From Dokdonella immobilis (GTDB lineage Bacteria > Pseudomonadota > Gammaproteobacteria > Xanthomonadales > Rhodanobacteraceae), in contig NZ_FOVF01000017.1 of NCBI RefSeq assembly GCF_900115085.1, positions 1-64,000 on the forward strand: a DNA stretch of 64,000 nt. Direction: 5' to 3'. Of this stretch, positions 1-8,807 are shown piece after piece. Numbering within the stretch: the stretch's first letter is position 1; each line of letters opens with the position of its first letter. The position numbers and the translations under genes were made by a program. The notes beneath the pieces were generated by a model that saw nothing but the letters and a program-made list of their open reading frames with translations, searched no databases and was not told the origin of the DNA.

Positions 1-212
1 TCGTATTCCACGTGCGCCGTCGAAATCGTGATGCCGCGCGCCTTCTCTTCCGGCGCCGCGTCGATCGCGTCATAGGCCTTGAATTCGCCGCCAAAACGCT
101 CCGCGCCGATCTTCGTCAGCGCCGCCGTCAAGGTCGTCTTGCCGTGGTCAACGTGACCGATCGTGCCCACGTTCACGTGTGGCTTCTTGCGCTCGAACTT
201 CTCTTTCGACAT
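1..212 (-). CDS. tuf: Elongation factor Tu, N-terminal part (truncated by window edge)
   Basis: Only the first 70 codons are in the window; the gene continues beyond position 1. EF-Tu carries aminoacyl-tRNA to the ribosome as a GTP complex. The translation starts [16 protein letters not shown] and contains the GTPase P-loop GHVDHGKTT and the switch I region RGITI. The ATG at 212 lies 43 nt after the tRNA-Thr gene and is preceded by a GAGAAG-type ribosome binding site. It is the last visible gene of a tRNA-Tyr/Gly/Thr/tuf operon, the order also known from the E. coli tufB locus. Identification is certain. Confidence 0.97.
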   Translation of the reverse strand, partial: MSKEKFERKKPHVNVGTIGHVDHGKTTLTAALTKIGAERFGGEFKAYDAIDAAPEEKARGITISTAHVEY

Positions 213-255
213 GGCAGTGTTCTTCTCGGGAGATCGTGTGTGAGTGGAATCAAAG

Positions 256-331
<76 letters not shown>

Positions 332-435
332 GATGCATCATTGCCGTCTTCCCTGTCGGCAACTTCAGACCATCATCCATGCTGGTCTCTTCAAGAAAAT
401 TTGCTCCGTCCCCACTTCAATTCAAGCCTGAAATT

Positions 436-509
436 TGGAGCGGGAGAAGGGAATCGAACCCTCGTAATCAGTTTGGAAAACTGATGTTCTACCATTGAAC
501 TACTCCCGC
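436..509 (-). tRNA. tRNA-Gly (anticodon TCC)
   Basis: The 74-nt minus-strand sequence has the acceptor pair GCGGGAG/CTCCCGC, anticodon TCC in the loop of a CAGTT/AACTG stem, a GGTTCGATTCC T-arm and an encoded CCA. It is the middle tRNA of the Tyr-Gly-Thr-tuf operon. A palindromic repeat (517-600) separates it from tRNA-Tyr. Confidence 0.97.
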
Positions 510-516
510 CTGGAGC

Positions 517-600
517 CGGGATTCGGGATATGGGATTCGGGATTCGAAATATCCAGCGTGGCGCGCTTTTCGAATCTCGAATCCCGAATCTCGTATCCCT
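517..600. repeat. Dispersed palindromic repeat, copy A (GGGATTCGGGATTCG family)
   Basis: The left part is built from GGGATTCGGGATTCG-like units and the right part from their complement (CGAATCTCGAATCCCGAATC), with about 25 nt between. The RNA could form one long imperfect hairpin. The same sequence style recurs at 2885-2977, 4348-4432 and, as half an element, at 41513-41548. Here it fills the spacer between tRNA-Gly and tRNA-Tyr. The similarity is seen directly; calling it a REP-like family is inference. Confidence 0.6.
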
Positions 601-639
601 GATTTGTGGTGAAGCTTGGAACTGGTGGCGCTTGTTGAT

Positions 640-725
640 TGGTGGAGGGAGGTGGATTCGAACCACCGAAGGCGTAAGCCAGCAGATTTACAGTCTGCCC
701 CCGTTGGCCGCTTGGGTATCCCTCC
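640..725 (-). tRNA. tRNA-Tyr (anticodon GTA)
   Basis: This 86-nt class II tRNA has a long variable arm. The acceptor pair is GGAGGGA/TCCCTCC, the anticodon loop CTGTAAA gives anticodon GTA, the T-arm is GGTGGTTCGAATCCACC and CCA is encoded. It is the only intact tRNA-Tyr here; a truncated near-copy lies 206 bp upstream in the same transcript. Confidence 0.97.
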
Positions 726-1044
726 AGCATTCTTTCCTGTTTCGTTGCTGCAACCTCGTGTCTTGTCGTCCGGGAGGTGGATTACACCGGGCATCCTGCC
801 CTCCGCCCCTCCGGGGCCGCGCCGCTTTCGCGTCGCGTTCAAGTTCGCTCCCAGCGAACTTAGTCGAACCACCGAAGGCGTAAGCCAGCAGATTTACAGT
901 CTGCCCCCGTTGGCCGCTTGGGTATCCCTCCAGCATTCTTTCCTGTTTCGTTGCTGCAACCTCGTGTCTTGTCGTCCGGGAGGTGGATACCACCGGGCTT
1001 CCTGCCCTCCGCCCCTCCGGGGCCGCGCCGCTTTCGCATCGCGA
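658..1044. repeat. Direct tandem duplication covering most of tRNA-Tyr and its leader
   Basis: Positions 658-838 and 864-1044 match almost base for base with an offset of 206 bp. The differences are a few substitutions near 776-790 and their counterparts. Each copy holds the 5' two-thirds of tRNA-Tyr plus about 110 bp of leader, including a GCCCCTCCGGGGC palindrome. The 25 bp between the copies (839-863) contain a separate perfect hairpin, AAGTTCGCT-CCC-AGCGAACTT at 841-861, exactly where the second tRNA copy breaks off. Confidence 0.9.
864..931 (-). pseudogene. tRNA-Tyr pseudogene, truncated in the T-loop
   Basis: From its 5' end at 931 this copy equals the intact tRNA-Tyr through the acceptor 5' strand, D-arm, GTA anticodon arm, variable arm and 5' strand of the T-stem. 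Homology stops at 864. The 3' strand of the T-stem, the 3' acceptor strand and the CCA are missing and replaced by a 21-nt hairpin, so it cannot form a normal tRNA. It is the first element transcribed from the operon promoter. Confidence 0.85.
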
Positions 1045-1150
1045 ATGGTTCGTTTCACGCAACCTGCCCTGGTCGCCGGACGCACAAACCAACCGGCCAT
1101 CGGTCGGTTGGGGGAATCAGGTCTAGATGCATCCTCACACGGAGCCGCGC

Positions 1151-1179
1151 ATTTTCGCGGAGCGGGCCCGGAGTGTCAA
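1151..1179 (-). promoter_or_regulatory. Promoter of the tRNA/tuf operon
   Basis: On the minus strand a perfect -35 TTGACA (1179-1174) is followed after 17 bp by GAAAAT (1156-1151), matching four of six -10 positions. A GC-rich GCGCGGC discriminator follows, which is typical of stringently controlled stable-RNA promoters. It lies about 220 bp upstream of the truncated tRNA-Tyr copy and is the only strong sigma70-like site upstream of the operon. The 932-1271 stretch holds otherwise only the duplicated leader and no gene. Confidence 0.7.
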
Positions 1180-1271
1180 CAGCAAAAGTGGTGCCATGAT
1201 GCGCCCGGATGCCGCATCCGGCACCCGGATCGGGCCGGATTCGGCCGTAACCGGCAATCAGGCCGGGCGGA

Positions 1272-1766
1272 TCAGTGGTCCTGGCCGGCCGGGCGCAGGT
1301 CCGAGACCTCCTGGTCGATGCGACGGTGGACCTCCATGACCTTCTCGGCATAACGCGCCAAGGCCATGTCCTCCTCGCTTTCCGGAATCCATTTCGGCAC
1401 CGGGGTCGGCTTGCCGTCGGGGGCATCGAGGGCCACGAAGGTCAGCACGCACTGGGTCGCCAGCCGATCCCGGACAGCCTTGAGGTCCCGGGCCCGGACG
1501 TCGACGATCAGGTTCATGCTCGAGGTCCCGGTATGGACGAGGCGGCAGCGAACCTGAACGAAATCGCCGATCAGGATCGGCGCGACGAACTGGATGCCGC
1601 CCATGGCCGCCGTCACGCAGTACTTGCCGCTCCAGGCGACCGCGCAGGCATAGGCGGCCTGGTCGATCCACTTCAGGACCGCTCCGCCGTGCACCTTCCC
1701 GCCGAAATTCACATCGGTCGGTTCGGCCAGGAAGCGGAATTCGAGGATGTGCTGCTGTCCAGACAT
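1272..1766 (-). CDS. Acyl-CoA thioesterase (YciA-like hotdog fold)
   Basis: The predicted 164-residue cytoplasmic enzyme would hydrolyse acyl-CoA to free acid and CoA. The N-terminal segment NFGGKVHGGAVLKWIDQAA is the typical hotdog-fold acyl-CoA hydrolase signature (GG, then a helix with W-x-D), followed by SGKYCVTA and a beta strand with F-x-API. The length fits YciA-type single-domain thioesterases. It follows ychF by 18 nt on the same strand and is probably the last gene of that operon. Substrate chain length cannot be read from the sequence. Confidence 0.88.
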   Translation of the reverse strand: MSGQQHILEFRFLAEPTDVNFGGKVHGGAVLKWIDQAAYACAVAWSGKYCVTAAMGGIQFVAPILIGDFVQVRCRLVHTGTSSMNLIVDVRARDLKAVRDRLATQCVLTFVALDAPDGKPTPVPKWIPESEEDMALARYAEKVMEVHRRIDQEVSDLRPAGQDH

Positions 1767-1784
1767 TGGCCGTGCCTCCCAGTT

Positions 1785-2876
1785 TCAGACGTTGAAGCGA
1801 AAATGCAGGACGTCGCCCTCCTTGACGATGTAGTCCTTGCCCTCCAGGCGCAAACGGCCGACTTCCTTTGCTCCGGCTTCGCCACGGTACTTGATGAAGT
1901 CGTCATAGGCGATCGTTTCGGCGCGAATGAAGCCGCGCTCGAAATCGGTATGGATGACGGCCGCGGCCTGGGGCGCGGTGGCGCCGATCCTGACCTGCCA
2001 GGCGCGCACCTCCTTGACCCCCGCGGTGAAGTAGGTCTGCAGCCCGAGCAGGCGATAGCCGGCACGGATCACGCGATTCAGGCCAGGCTCTTCGAATCCC
2101 ATGTCGGCAAGGAAGGCATCACGATCGCTGTCCTCGAGCTGGGACAACTCTTCTTCGATGGCCGCGCAGACCGGCACGACTTCGGCGCCCTCGACCGCGG
2201 CGCGTTCGCGCACCTTGTCCAGCAAGGGATTGTCCCTGAATCCATCCTCCAGAACATTCGCTATATACATCAATGGCTTGAGCGTCAACAGGAATAGATC
2301 GCGAACCAGCGCCAGTTCCTCGGCGTCAAGTCCGGCCGCGCGTGCCGGCCGCCCCTCATTGAGGCAGGCGGAGAGCTTTTGCAGGACCGGCCGCCTGGCC
2401 AGGGCCTCCTTGTCGTTCGCCTTGGCCGCCCGCTCGGCCTTGTTCAGCGCCTTCTCGACCGATTCCAGGTCAGCCAGGGCCAGCTCGGTATCGATCGTTT
2501 CGATATCCGAAATCGGGTCGACCTTGTTGGCCACATGGACGATGTCCGGATGCTCGAAGCAGCGCACCACGTGGGCGATCGCGTCGACCTCGCGGATATG
2601 GGCCAGGAACTTGTTGCCGAGGCCCTCGCCTTTCGAGGCGCCGGCGACGAGGCCCGCGATATCGACGAATTCCATCGAGGTCGGAATGGTCTTCTGCGGC
2701 TTGACGATTTCGGCCAGTACGTCAAGCCGCGGATCCGGTACCGGCACCACGCCGACGTTCGGATCGATCGTGCAGAACGGAAAGTTGGCCGCGGCGATGC
2801 CCGCCTTGGTCAGCGCATTGAACAGGGTCGACTTGCCGACATTGGGCAGGCCGACGATGCCGCATTTGATACCCAT
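1785..2876 (-). CDS. ychF: Redox-regulated ATPase/GTPase YchF
   Basis: The 363-residue protein is an OBG-family P-loop NTPase that binds ribosomes and prefers ATP in characterised members. It shows the Walker A motif GLPNVGKST at residues 8-16, the switch segment [20 protein letters not shown] and the YchF C-terminal TGS-like domain ending [10 protein letters not shown]. Length equals that of E. coli YchF. The next gene upstream, pth, is the usual neighbour in proteobacteria. The ATG at 2876 is followed directly by a textbook YchF N-terminus (MGIKCGIVG). Confidence 0.96.
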   Translation of the reverse strand: MGIKCGIVGLPNVGKSTLFNALTKAGIAAANFPFCTIDPNVGVVPVPDPRLDVLAEIVKPQKTIPTSMEFVDIAGLVAGASKGEGLGNKFLAHIREVDAIAHVVRCFEHPDIVHVANKVDPISDIETIDTELALADLESVEKALNKAERAAKANDKEALARRPVLQKLSACLNEGRPARAAGLDAEELALVRDLFLLTLKPLMYIANVLEDGFRDNPLLDKVRERAAVEGAEVVPVCAAIEEELSQLEDSDRDAFLADMGFEEPGLNRVIRAGYRLLGLQTYFTAGVKEVRAWQVRIGATAPQAAAVIHTDFERGFIRAETIAYDDFIKYRGEAGAKEVGRLRLEGKDYIVKEGDVLHFRFNV

Positions 2877-2884
2877 GGTTTGAA

Positions 2885-2977
2885 TCCGGGAATTGAGAAT
2901 CGGGAATGGGGAATCGAAAAGGCGTCAGGCGTGCGGCTTCGCTCTTTCGATTCCCCATTCCCCATTCCCTATTCCCT
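2885..2977. repeat. Dispersed palindromic repeat, copy B
   Basis: The left arm reads GGAATTGAGAATCGGGAATG..., and the right arm carries its complement ATTCCCCATTCCCTATTCCC, with about 25 nt between, giving a long imperfect hairpin. It fills the pth-ychF spacer. On the minus strand the last codons of pth and its TAG stop (2971-2969) fall inside the right arm, so the element has supplied the 3' end of that gene. Confidence 0.65.
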
Positions 2978-3550
2978 CTCTGTATGCAACCGCTTCATCG
3001 CTTCATTCATCTGCCCGTTGACGGCCAGCGGCAGGACGTCGAGTGCGGCGCCGACGGCACCGAGGATGGACTGTTCGTCACTGGATCCGGGGCGCCCGAG
3101 CACCCAGGAGGTGACCCGATCCTTGTGGCCCGGGTGGCCGATGCCGATGCGCAGGCGATGAAACCGGCCATGACCGAGGTGGGCGAAGATGTCACGCAAC
3201 CCGTTCTGGCCGCCATGTCCGCCATCGAACTTGAGTCTCGCGGCGCCCGGCGGAAGGTCCAGATCGTCGTGGACCACGAGCATCTGATCGGGCTCGATCT
3301 TGTAGTAGCGCAACGCCGAGACGATCGCGATACCACTCTTGTTCATGAAAGTGATCGGCTTCAGCAGCAGCAACGAATCGCCTTCGAAGGACAGTTTCGC
3401 GGTCTCCGCGTGTAGCTTCGATTCGATGCCGAAGCGCACCTGCTCGCGCTGGGCCAGCGCATCGACAAACCAGAACCCGGCGTTGTGCCGGGTTCTGAGA
3501 TGTTCGGCCCCGGGATTGCCGAGGCCGACGATCAGTCGCAAACGATTCAT
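2969..3550 (-). CDS. pth: Peptidyl-tRNA hydrolase
   Basis: The enzyme cleaves the ester bond of peptidyl-tRNAs dropped from stalled ribosomes and recycles the tRNA. The 193-residue protein starts MNRLRLIVGLGNPG and contains the catalytic-His segment RTRHNAGFWFVD and the conserved HDDLDLPPG and GGHGGQNGLRD blocks. The family length is about 194. The final residues are encoded inside a palindromic repeat, so the C-terminus may differ from relatives. It lies between rplY (44 nt upstream) and ychF. Confidence 0.96.
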   Translation of the reverse strand: MNRLRLIVGLGNPGAEHLRTRHNAGFWFVDALAQREQVRFGIESKLHAETAKLSFEGDSLLLLKPITFMNKSGIAIVSALRYYKIEPDQMLVVHDDLDLPPGAARLKFDGGHGGQNGLRDIFAHLGHGRFHRLRIGIGHPGHKDRVTSWVLGRPGSSDEQSILGAVGAALDVLPLAVNGQMNEAMKRLHTERE

Positions 3551-3594
3551 GTCGACGCGGTCGTCCCGTCAATTCCGCCACGGGACGCAGCGAC

Positions 3595-4269
3595 TCACTT
3601 GTCGCCGTCGCCCGCTTCTTCCTTCTTGTCGCCGGCTGCCGCAGCGCCACCGGCCTCACCTTCGGCTGCCCCGCCATCGACTTCCTCGCGACCCAGCTTG
3701 GCGCTGACCACGGCGATGTCGTGCTCCTTGCCGAGCTTCAGTTCAGGGATCTGAACGCCGGCCGGCAGGTTGAGCTGGGAGAGATGGATGATGTCGTCGA
3801 TCTTGAGTCCGGCCAGATCGACTTCGATGTACTCGGGAAGATCCTTGGGCAAACAGGCGACTTCGACTTCGGTCACCTCGTGCATGATGATCACGCCGGC
3901 GGCCTTGCCAGCGGGCGAGGTTTCCTGGTTGAGGAAGTGCAGCGGCACGCGCACGCGGATTTCCTCGTTCTCGTTGATGCGCAGGAAGTCCAGGTGCAGG
4001 ATCTGTGCCTTGAACGGATGCCGCTGCATGTCGCGCAGAAGGACCTTCTGCACGTCGCCGCCGAGGTTCAGGTCGAGGATCGCCGAGTAGAACCACTCAT
4101 TTTGCGACGCCAGGAAAACATCCTTGTGCGCCAGCTGGATGCTGACCGGGTCGAGCTTGCCGCCGCCATAGACGATGGCCGGTACGCTGCCCGCACGACG
4201 CAGGCGGCGGCTCGCACCCTTCCCCTCGTCCTTGCGCAGAGCTACCGAAAGTTCATGTGTCTTTGCCAT
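3595..4269 (-). CDS. rplY: 50S ribosomal protein L25/general stress protein Ctc
   Basis: L25 binds 5S rRNA. This 224-residue protein is the long Ctc-type form. An N-terminal L25 domain (KTHELSVALRKDEGKGASRR) is followed by a beta-rich C-terminal TL5 domain (EVEVACLPKDLPEYIEVDL), then a low-complexity tail rich in Gly, Ala, Glu and Lys from about residue 195. It stands between prs and pth, a conserved proteobacterial order (prs-rplY-pth-ychF). Confidence 0.95.
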   Translation of the reverse strand: MAKTHELSVALRKDEGKGASRRLRRAGSVPAIVYGGGKLDPVSIQLAHKDVFLASQNEWFYSAILDLNLGGDVQKVLLRDMQRHPFKAQILHLDFLRINENEEIRVRVPLHFLNQETSPAGKAAGVIIMHEVTEVEVACLPKDLPEYIEVDLAGLKIDDIIHLSQLNLPAGVQIPELKLGKEHDIAVVSAKLGREEVDGGAAEGEAGGAAAAGDKKEEAGDGDK

Positions 4270-4347
4270 TTTCGTGTTGCCTTTTCTAGTGTTGATTCGC
4301 CTCGCGGCGACTTGAGTACTCCCCCGCGACCAGGAGAGTTGTTGGAA

Positions 4348-4432
4348 CCGGGAATTGAGAATGGGGAATCGGGAGTCGGCAAAAGCGACAGAGCCGCTTT
4401 ACCCACTCTCCATTCCCTATTCCCTATTCCCG
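4348..4432. repeat. Dispersed palindromic repeat, copy C
   Basis: The left arm GGGAATTGAGAATGGGGAAT and the right arm ATTCCCTATTCCCTATTCCC flank about 35 nt and can pair over most of their length. It fills the prs-rplY spacer and ends 3 nt before the prs stop codon. It belongs to the same family as copies at 517-600 and 2885-2977. Confidence 0.6.
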
Positions 4433-4435
4433 TCG

Positions 4436-5404
4436 TTAATCCACATACAACGAGCTCACTGACTCGCCGAAGGCGATCCGGCGAATCGTCTCCGCCAGCA
4501 GTTCGGCGACCGAAAGCTGGCGGATGGTGCTGCAGGCTGCGGCTTCTGCCGACAGCGGTATCGAATCGGTTACCACCAGTTCGTCGAGCTGCGAACCTTC
4601 GAGGTTGCGGATGGCCGGCCCCGAAAGAACGGCATGCGTGCAGTACGCAACCACCTTGCGCGCGCCCTGGCGCTTCAACGCGGCGGCCGCTGCACACAGG
4701 GTGCCCGCGGTATCGACGATGTCGTCGACCAGCACGCAGACCTTGTCCCTGACCTCGCCGATGATGTTCATGACGGTGGCCTCGTTCGGGCGCGGCCGGC
4801 GCTTGTCGATGATGGCCAGGTCGGCATCGTCGAGGCGCTTGGCGATGGCGCGGGCGCGGACCACGCCGCCGACATCGGGACTGACCACGATCAGGTCGTC
4901 CTTGGCGTAGTAGCGCCAGATATCGGCCAGCAATACCGGCGATGCGTACACATTGTCCAGCGGCACATCGAAGAAACCCTGAATCTGGTCGGCATGCAGA
5001 TCGACGGTGAGGACGCGGTCGGTACCGACCGCGCCGATCATCTTCGCCGCCACCTTCGCCGTGATAGCCACGCGCGCCGAGCGCGGGCGTCGATCCTGAC
5101 GGGCATAGCCGAAGTACGGCAGCACCGCGGTCACGCTGGCCGCGGAAGCACGTTTCAGCGCGTCGACCAGGACCAGCAGTTCCATGAAATTGTCGGCGGT
5201 CGGCGCACAGGTGGGCTGGACCACGAACACCTCCTGGCGCCGCACGTTTTCCTCGATCTCGATCTGCACTTCGCCGTCACTGAAGCGGCCGACCTGGGCC
5301 TTGCCCAGCGGCACGCCGAGTTCAGTGCAGATGGCCTGGGTCAACGGCCGGTTGGCGTTGCCGCTGAACACCAGGATGCTTGCCGAATTCGCCGCCGTGT
5401 TCAC
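4436..5404 (-). CDS. prs: Ribose-phosphate pyrophosphokinase (PRPP synthetase)
   Basis: This enzyme makes PRPP from ribose 5-phosphate and ATP for nucleotide, His, Trp and NAD synthesis. The 322-residue protein begins with [15 protein letters not shown] and has the FSDGE(V)Q segment, the flexible catalytic loop near [14 protein letters not shown] and the PRPP-binding motif [13 protein letters not shown]. Start is GTG at 5404, the codon in front of NTAANSASI. It lies 77 nt downstream of tRNA-Gln and may share a transcript with ispE-tRNA-Gln. Confidence 0.97.
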   Translation of the reverse strand: MNTAANSASILVFSGNANRPLTQAICTELGVPLGKAQVGRFSDGEVQIEIEENVRRQEVFVVQPTCAPTADNFMELLVLVDALKRASAASVTAVLPYFGYARQDRRPRSARVAITAKVAAKMIGAVGTDRVLTVDLHADQIQGFFDVPLDNVYASPVLLADIWRYYAKDDLIVVSPDVGGVVRARAIAKRLDDADLAIIDKRRPRPNEATVMNIIGEVRDKVCVLVDDIVDTAGTLCAAAAALKRQGARKVVAYCTHAVLSGPAIRNLEGSQLDELVVTDSIPLSAEAAACSTIRQLSVAELLAETIRRIAFGESVSSLYVD

Positions 5405-5480
5405 AGAGCCACTCCGTACAGATGCTTGTGGCTGCCTGCACGGCAGCGTGGATCGAACGCCGTGCCCGCGACTCCGGACA

Positions 5481-5555
5481 TGGCTGGGGCGGCAGGATTC
5501 GAACCTGCGAATGCCAGGATCAAAACCTGGTGCCTTACCACTTGGCGACGCCCCA
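5481..5555 (-). tRNA. tRNA-Gln (anticodon TTG)
   Basis: The 75-nt cloverleaf has acceptor TGGGGCG/CGCCCCA, anticodon loop TTTTGAT giving TTG, T-arm GCAGGTTCGAATCCTGC and encoded CCA. It sits between ispE and prs on the same strand, 62 nt after ispE, so it is likely excised from a protein-coding transcript. Confidence 0.97.
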
Positions 5556-5617
5556 TCAGGAAAAACAGGATCCGGCTGACCAGACGGCCCGGCGAAACGA
5601 ACCCCGCCCGGCCCAAT

Positions 5618-6487
5618 TTACCGCCGCTGATCGCCCGCAGGTGCCAGCAACGGTGAAACATTGATTCCATTCGCTACCCAGGCCCGCATTCCCGGCGGAC
5701 ATCGACCGGCAATCTCGGTCGCCTTGTCGCCATCCACCGCGACAAAGACCGCGGCACCGGTGCCGCTCAGACATGCGCGGCCCCGCTCGCCAAGCCAGTC
5801 CAGGGCCCTGGCCACGGCCGGATAACGGGCGCGCACGACCGGTTCGAACGCATTTTGCGTCGCAGCCCCGGAAATGAAGCCCTCAATTGTCGTGGCTGCG
5901 CTATCGCGTGTCAATTCCGCGGCCTGGAACAACGCCCCGGTCGGAATGCTGACGCCGGGATCGACGATCACGTAGGTTCGCCTAGGCAGCTCAATCGGTA
6001 CCAGCAACTCGCCGACGCCCTCGGCGAAGGCACTGTGGCCGCGCACGAAGACCGGCACGTCGGCACCCAGTTGCAGTCCGAGCGCCGCCAGCGCCGCTTC
6101 GTCGAGACCACATTTCCAGAGCCGGTTCAGGGCATGCAGGGTCGTCGCCGCATCGGAGCTGCCACCGCCGAGGCCGCCACCGATCGGCACGCGCTTGTCG
6201 ACCCGAATGTCGGCACCGAGGCCAGCCGGCGCGGCCGCCTGCAGGAGGCGGGCGGCACGCACGACCAGATCATCCTGCTCGATGATCCCGGCATTGTCGC
6301 CGACGCGAGCGATGACGCCATCCGTGCGCACGCGAACATGCACCGTATCGCCCCAGTCGAGCAGCTGGAACACGGTCTGCAGGAGATGCAGCCCGTCCGG
6401 ACGGCGGCCGGTGATGTGGAGGAACAGGTTCAGTTTGGCCGGCGCCGGCCAGGCGCTCCAGTCTTCGTCGGCGATTTCCGATGTCAA
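5618..6487 (-). CDS. ispE: 4-diphosphocytidyl-2-C-methyl-D-erythritol kinase
   Basis: This is the GHMP kinase of the MEP isoprenoid pathway, phosphorylating the 2-hydroxyl of CDP-ME. The 289-residue protein shows the early [16 protein letters not shown] motif and the GHMP ATP-binding loop [14 protein letters not shown] near residue 95. The C-terminal [10 protein letters not shown] motif is also present. The start is TTG at 6487, whose TTGA overlaps the lolB stop codon. This tight coupling and the lolB-ispE-tRNA-Gln-prs order are conserved in gammaproteobacteria. Confidence 0.96.
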   Translation of the reverse strand: MTSEIADEDWSAWPAPAKLNLFLHITGRRPDGLHLLQTVFQLLDWGDTVHVRVRTDGVIARVGDNAGIIEQDDLVVRAARLLQAAAPAGLGADIRVDKRVPIGGGLGGGSSDAATTLHALNRLWKCGLDEAALAALGLQLGADVPVFVRGHSAFAEGVGELLVPIELPRRTYVIVDPGVSIPTGALFQAAELTRDSAATTIEGFISGAATQNAFEPVVRARYPAVARALDWLGERGRACLSGTGAAVFVAVDGDKATEIAGRCPPGMRAWVANGINVSPLLAPAGDQRR

Positions 6488-7092
6488 GGCATATCCCAGT
6501 GCTGAACGGCAAGCCGCACCTTGTAGACCCCATTGCTGGCGAAAATCCGCCTGGGCAGCGCCGGTCGGATGCTGGTGTCGTAGTCGCGGTATTCGATCTT
6601 CCAGCCCAATTGCGCGAATTCGGCCGGCAGCCCATCCTCGCGGAACACGATTCGGGCCGGCCCAGCCGCACGCAGCCCGCGCACCCAGGAAGACAGTTCA
6701 AGCACCGGTACGTTCCAGCCTAGCTCGCGTTGCAGCAAGGTGGCCGCGTCGCCGCCGGCGACTGGCTCGGCGTGCAACCCGCTGAGCTCGGCCCGTTCGC
6801 CATCGCCGCTCAGGGTCCAGGTCTTGCCGGTCACCGGGGCACTGACGGCAAAGCGGTACTCGCTGCCGTCCTGGGTCCATGCCAGTGATCCGCTGCCGCC
6901 ATCCTGCGGACCGGATATCGCCAGGCGGGCGGCCAGCGACCAGCGCGAATGGGTCGACAGTTCGCGTTCGCGCTGTGCCTGGGCCGACAGCAACGTGCTA
7001 TCGGGTTTCAGGCGCGGCGCCGCGCACGAGGCCAGCAACATCGCCATCAGCACGACGGGCGCCCAGGCCGGCAAGCCTTGCAGCCGCCTCAC
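6484..7092 (-). CDS. lolB: Outer-membrane lipoprotein insertion protein LolB
   Basis: LolB accepts lipoproteins from periplasmic LolA and inserts them in the outer membrane. The 202-residue precursor has a lipoprotein signal peptide with lipobox LLASC (Cys at residue 23), then a beta-rich LolB domain ([27 protein letters not shown] near the C-terminus). Length fits the family. It overlaps ispE downstream and the TPR lipoprotein upstream, each by 4 nt, indicating translational coupling. Confidence 0.93.
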   Translation of the reverse strand: MRRLQGLPAWAPVVLMAMLLASCAAPRLKPDSTLLSAQAQRERELSTHSRWSLAARLAISGPQDGGSGSLAWTQDGSEYRFAVSAPVTGKTWTLSGDGERAELSGLHAEPVAGGDAATLLQRELGWNVPVLELSSWVRGLRAAGPARIVFREDGLPAEFAQLGWKIEYRDYDTSIRPALPRRIFASNGVYKVRLAVQHWDMP

Positions 7093-8807
7093 GAAGCCAA
7101 CCGCTTCATCGTTTCGATAAGGACCTTGTTCTCGGCATCCTTCTTGCGGCCCTGCTCCCAGACCTGGCGCGCCTCCTCGCGATCGCCGCGGACCCAGAGC
7201 ACTTCACCGAGGTGCGCGGCCACTTCGCTGTCAGGTTGCTTTTCGAAGGCCTTGCGCAACAGGCGCACCGCTTCGTCGAGATTGCCGAGGCGGTACTGGA
7301 CCCAGCCGTAGCTGTCGATGATGGCCGGTTCGTCGGGCTTGATCTTGATCGCCTTCTCGATCAGTGCGTTCGCCTCGGCGTAGCGATCGGTGCGATCGGC
7401 CAGCGTATAGCCGAGCGCATTCAGCGCATCGGCGCTGTCCGGATCCGTGGCCAGCAGCGCGCGCAGGTCGCGTTCGCCGGCATCGATATCGTCGATTTCG
7501 ATATACAGCATGGCGCGGGCGTAGAGCAGCCGCGGCTCGTCATGCAACTGCTCGAGACCGCGCGTGTAGACGGCTATGGCCTCGCGTTTTTTCGCCTTGC
7601 GCGAGAGCAGGTCGGCCTCGAGCAAGTAAAGGTCGACCGTTTCGCGCGAGTCAGTGCCAACCGCAAGGCGTAGCTCGTTGATCTTGCGCAGGGCCGCTTC
7701 GGCGTCACCCTGCTTGTCGATCAGCACCACCGTGCGAATGCCCGCATCGAACCAGCGCTCGTCGTCCTCCGGCACCTGGCGGTACCAGTCTGCGGCCTGC
7801 TTGTCCTTGCCGATCAGCTCGGCCACCTGCCCAAGCAGGTACAGGCGCTTGCCACTGCGCGGCGAGGAGTCGGACTGCATGTCGCTGTACAGCTTGCCGA
7901 GCAGGGGTTTGTCGTCGGCCCGCGCCGCATAGGCTGCGCGGGCGCCATAGACGACGTCGGTCTGCTTGCCCGCATCGAGTGCGCGCGCGGCACCGGCGTT
8001 GTCACCGGCTTCCGCGAGCAGCGCGGCATAGCCAGTTCGCAGCCGCAGGCTTTCCGGATCGCGCTTGAGCGCCTCGGCGTAGCGGGCACGCGCGGCTTCC
8101 TTTTCGCCGCGGTCGAGGGCGAGCTGCGCGCTCCAGGCGTAATCATCGGCCGTCTTGAAGCGCCTCAGCGTCTCCGCGGACAGGCGCTCGGCCAGGGCCT
8201 TGTCGTCGAGCTTGAATGCGAGCTGGCTCATGGCGACCCAATCCAGATCCTGGTCGCCGAGGCGCTCGGGCGTGGCCAGGCGCGCCAGCAGATTCGACGC
8301 CTGGGACTTGTCCGCGGCCCCGAGAAGGACCTGGGCGACCGGTCGCCAACGCCCCTTGTCTGGCCGTTCGGCAAGCGCGACCAGCTCGGCGTAGGCGCGC
8401 TCGACCTCGCCCTCTGCAAGGGCGATCCAGGCGCTGGCCTGGCGCACACCGACCGCTTTCGGATCGAGCGCCTGCCAGCGCTGCAGGGCGGTCTTCGCCA
8501 ATGGCCATTGCTTGACCGCGAGGGCGAGCCGGGTCGCCTGCTCGGCGATGGCCGGATCCGGCGACAGGCCTGCCGCATCGACATAGCCCTGCGCGGCGGC
8601 GGCCAGATCGTTCTTTTGCAGGGCGTATTCGGCCCCGATCAGCATCAACGGCAGATCCTTCTCGCGCGGCACCGGGGCCACGCTTTGCCGCTGGACCTCC
8701 ACTACGCGCGGCCGTTTTGGCGACGATGCGCAGGCCGACAGGACCAGCAGGGCAGCGGCCAGTGCCGTGCCTGCCATGGCCCGCCAGCGGGGTGTCGACG
8801 ATTTCAC
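7089..8807 (-). CDS. Tetratricopeptide-repeat lipoprotein
   Basis: The protein is about 572 residues. It has an N-terminal lipoprotein-type signal (charged n-region, hydrophobic AAALLVLSAC) and then many TPR helix pairs, for example NALGYTLADRTDRYAEANAL and SYGWVQYRLGNLDEAVRLLR near the C-terminus. TPR proteins mediate protein-protein contacts; the partner here is unknown. The reading frame extends to 8894, but the GTG at 8807 gives a good signal peptide (VKSSTPRWRAMAG...), and an ATG at 8777 is an alternative. It overlaps lolB by 4 nt, the usual position of such proteins upstream of lolB-ispE. Confidence 0.85.
   Translation of the reverse strand: MKSSTPRWRAMAGTALAAALLVLSACASSPKRPRVVEVQRQSVAPVPREKDLPLMLIGAEYALQKNDLAAAAQGYVDAAGLSPDPAIAEQATRLALAVKQWPLAKTALQRWQALDPKAVGVRQASAWIALAEGEVERAYAELVALAERPDKGRWRPVAQVLLGAADKSQASNLLARLATPERLGDQDLDWVAMSQLAFKLDDKALAERLSAETLRRFKTADDYAWSAQLALDRGEKEAARARYAEALKRDPESLRLRTGYAALLAEAGDNAGAARALDAGKQTDVVYGARAAYAARADDKPLLGKLYSDMQSDSSPRSGKRLYLLGQVAELIGKDKQAADWYRQVPEDDERWFDAGIRTVVLIDKQGDAEAALRKINELRLAVGTDSRETVDLYLLEADLLSRKAKKREAIAVYTRGLEQLHDEPRLLYARAMLYIEIDDIDAGERDLRALLATDPDSADALNALGYTLADRTDRYAEANALIEKAIKIKPDEPAIIDSYGWVQYRLGNLDEAVRLLRKAFEKQPDSEVAAHLGEVLWVRGDREEARQVWEQGRKKDAENKVLIETMKRLAS

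Noticed and set aside
864-931. Second functional tRNA-Tyr
   Set aside because: The 3' T-stem, acceptor strand and CCA are absent, so it cannot fold.
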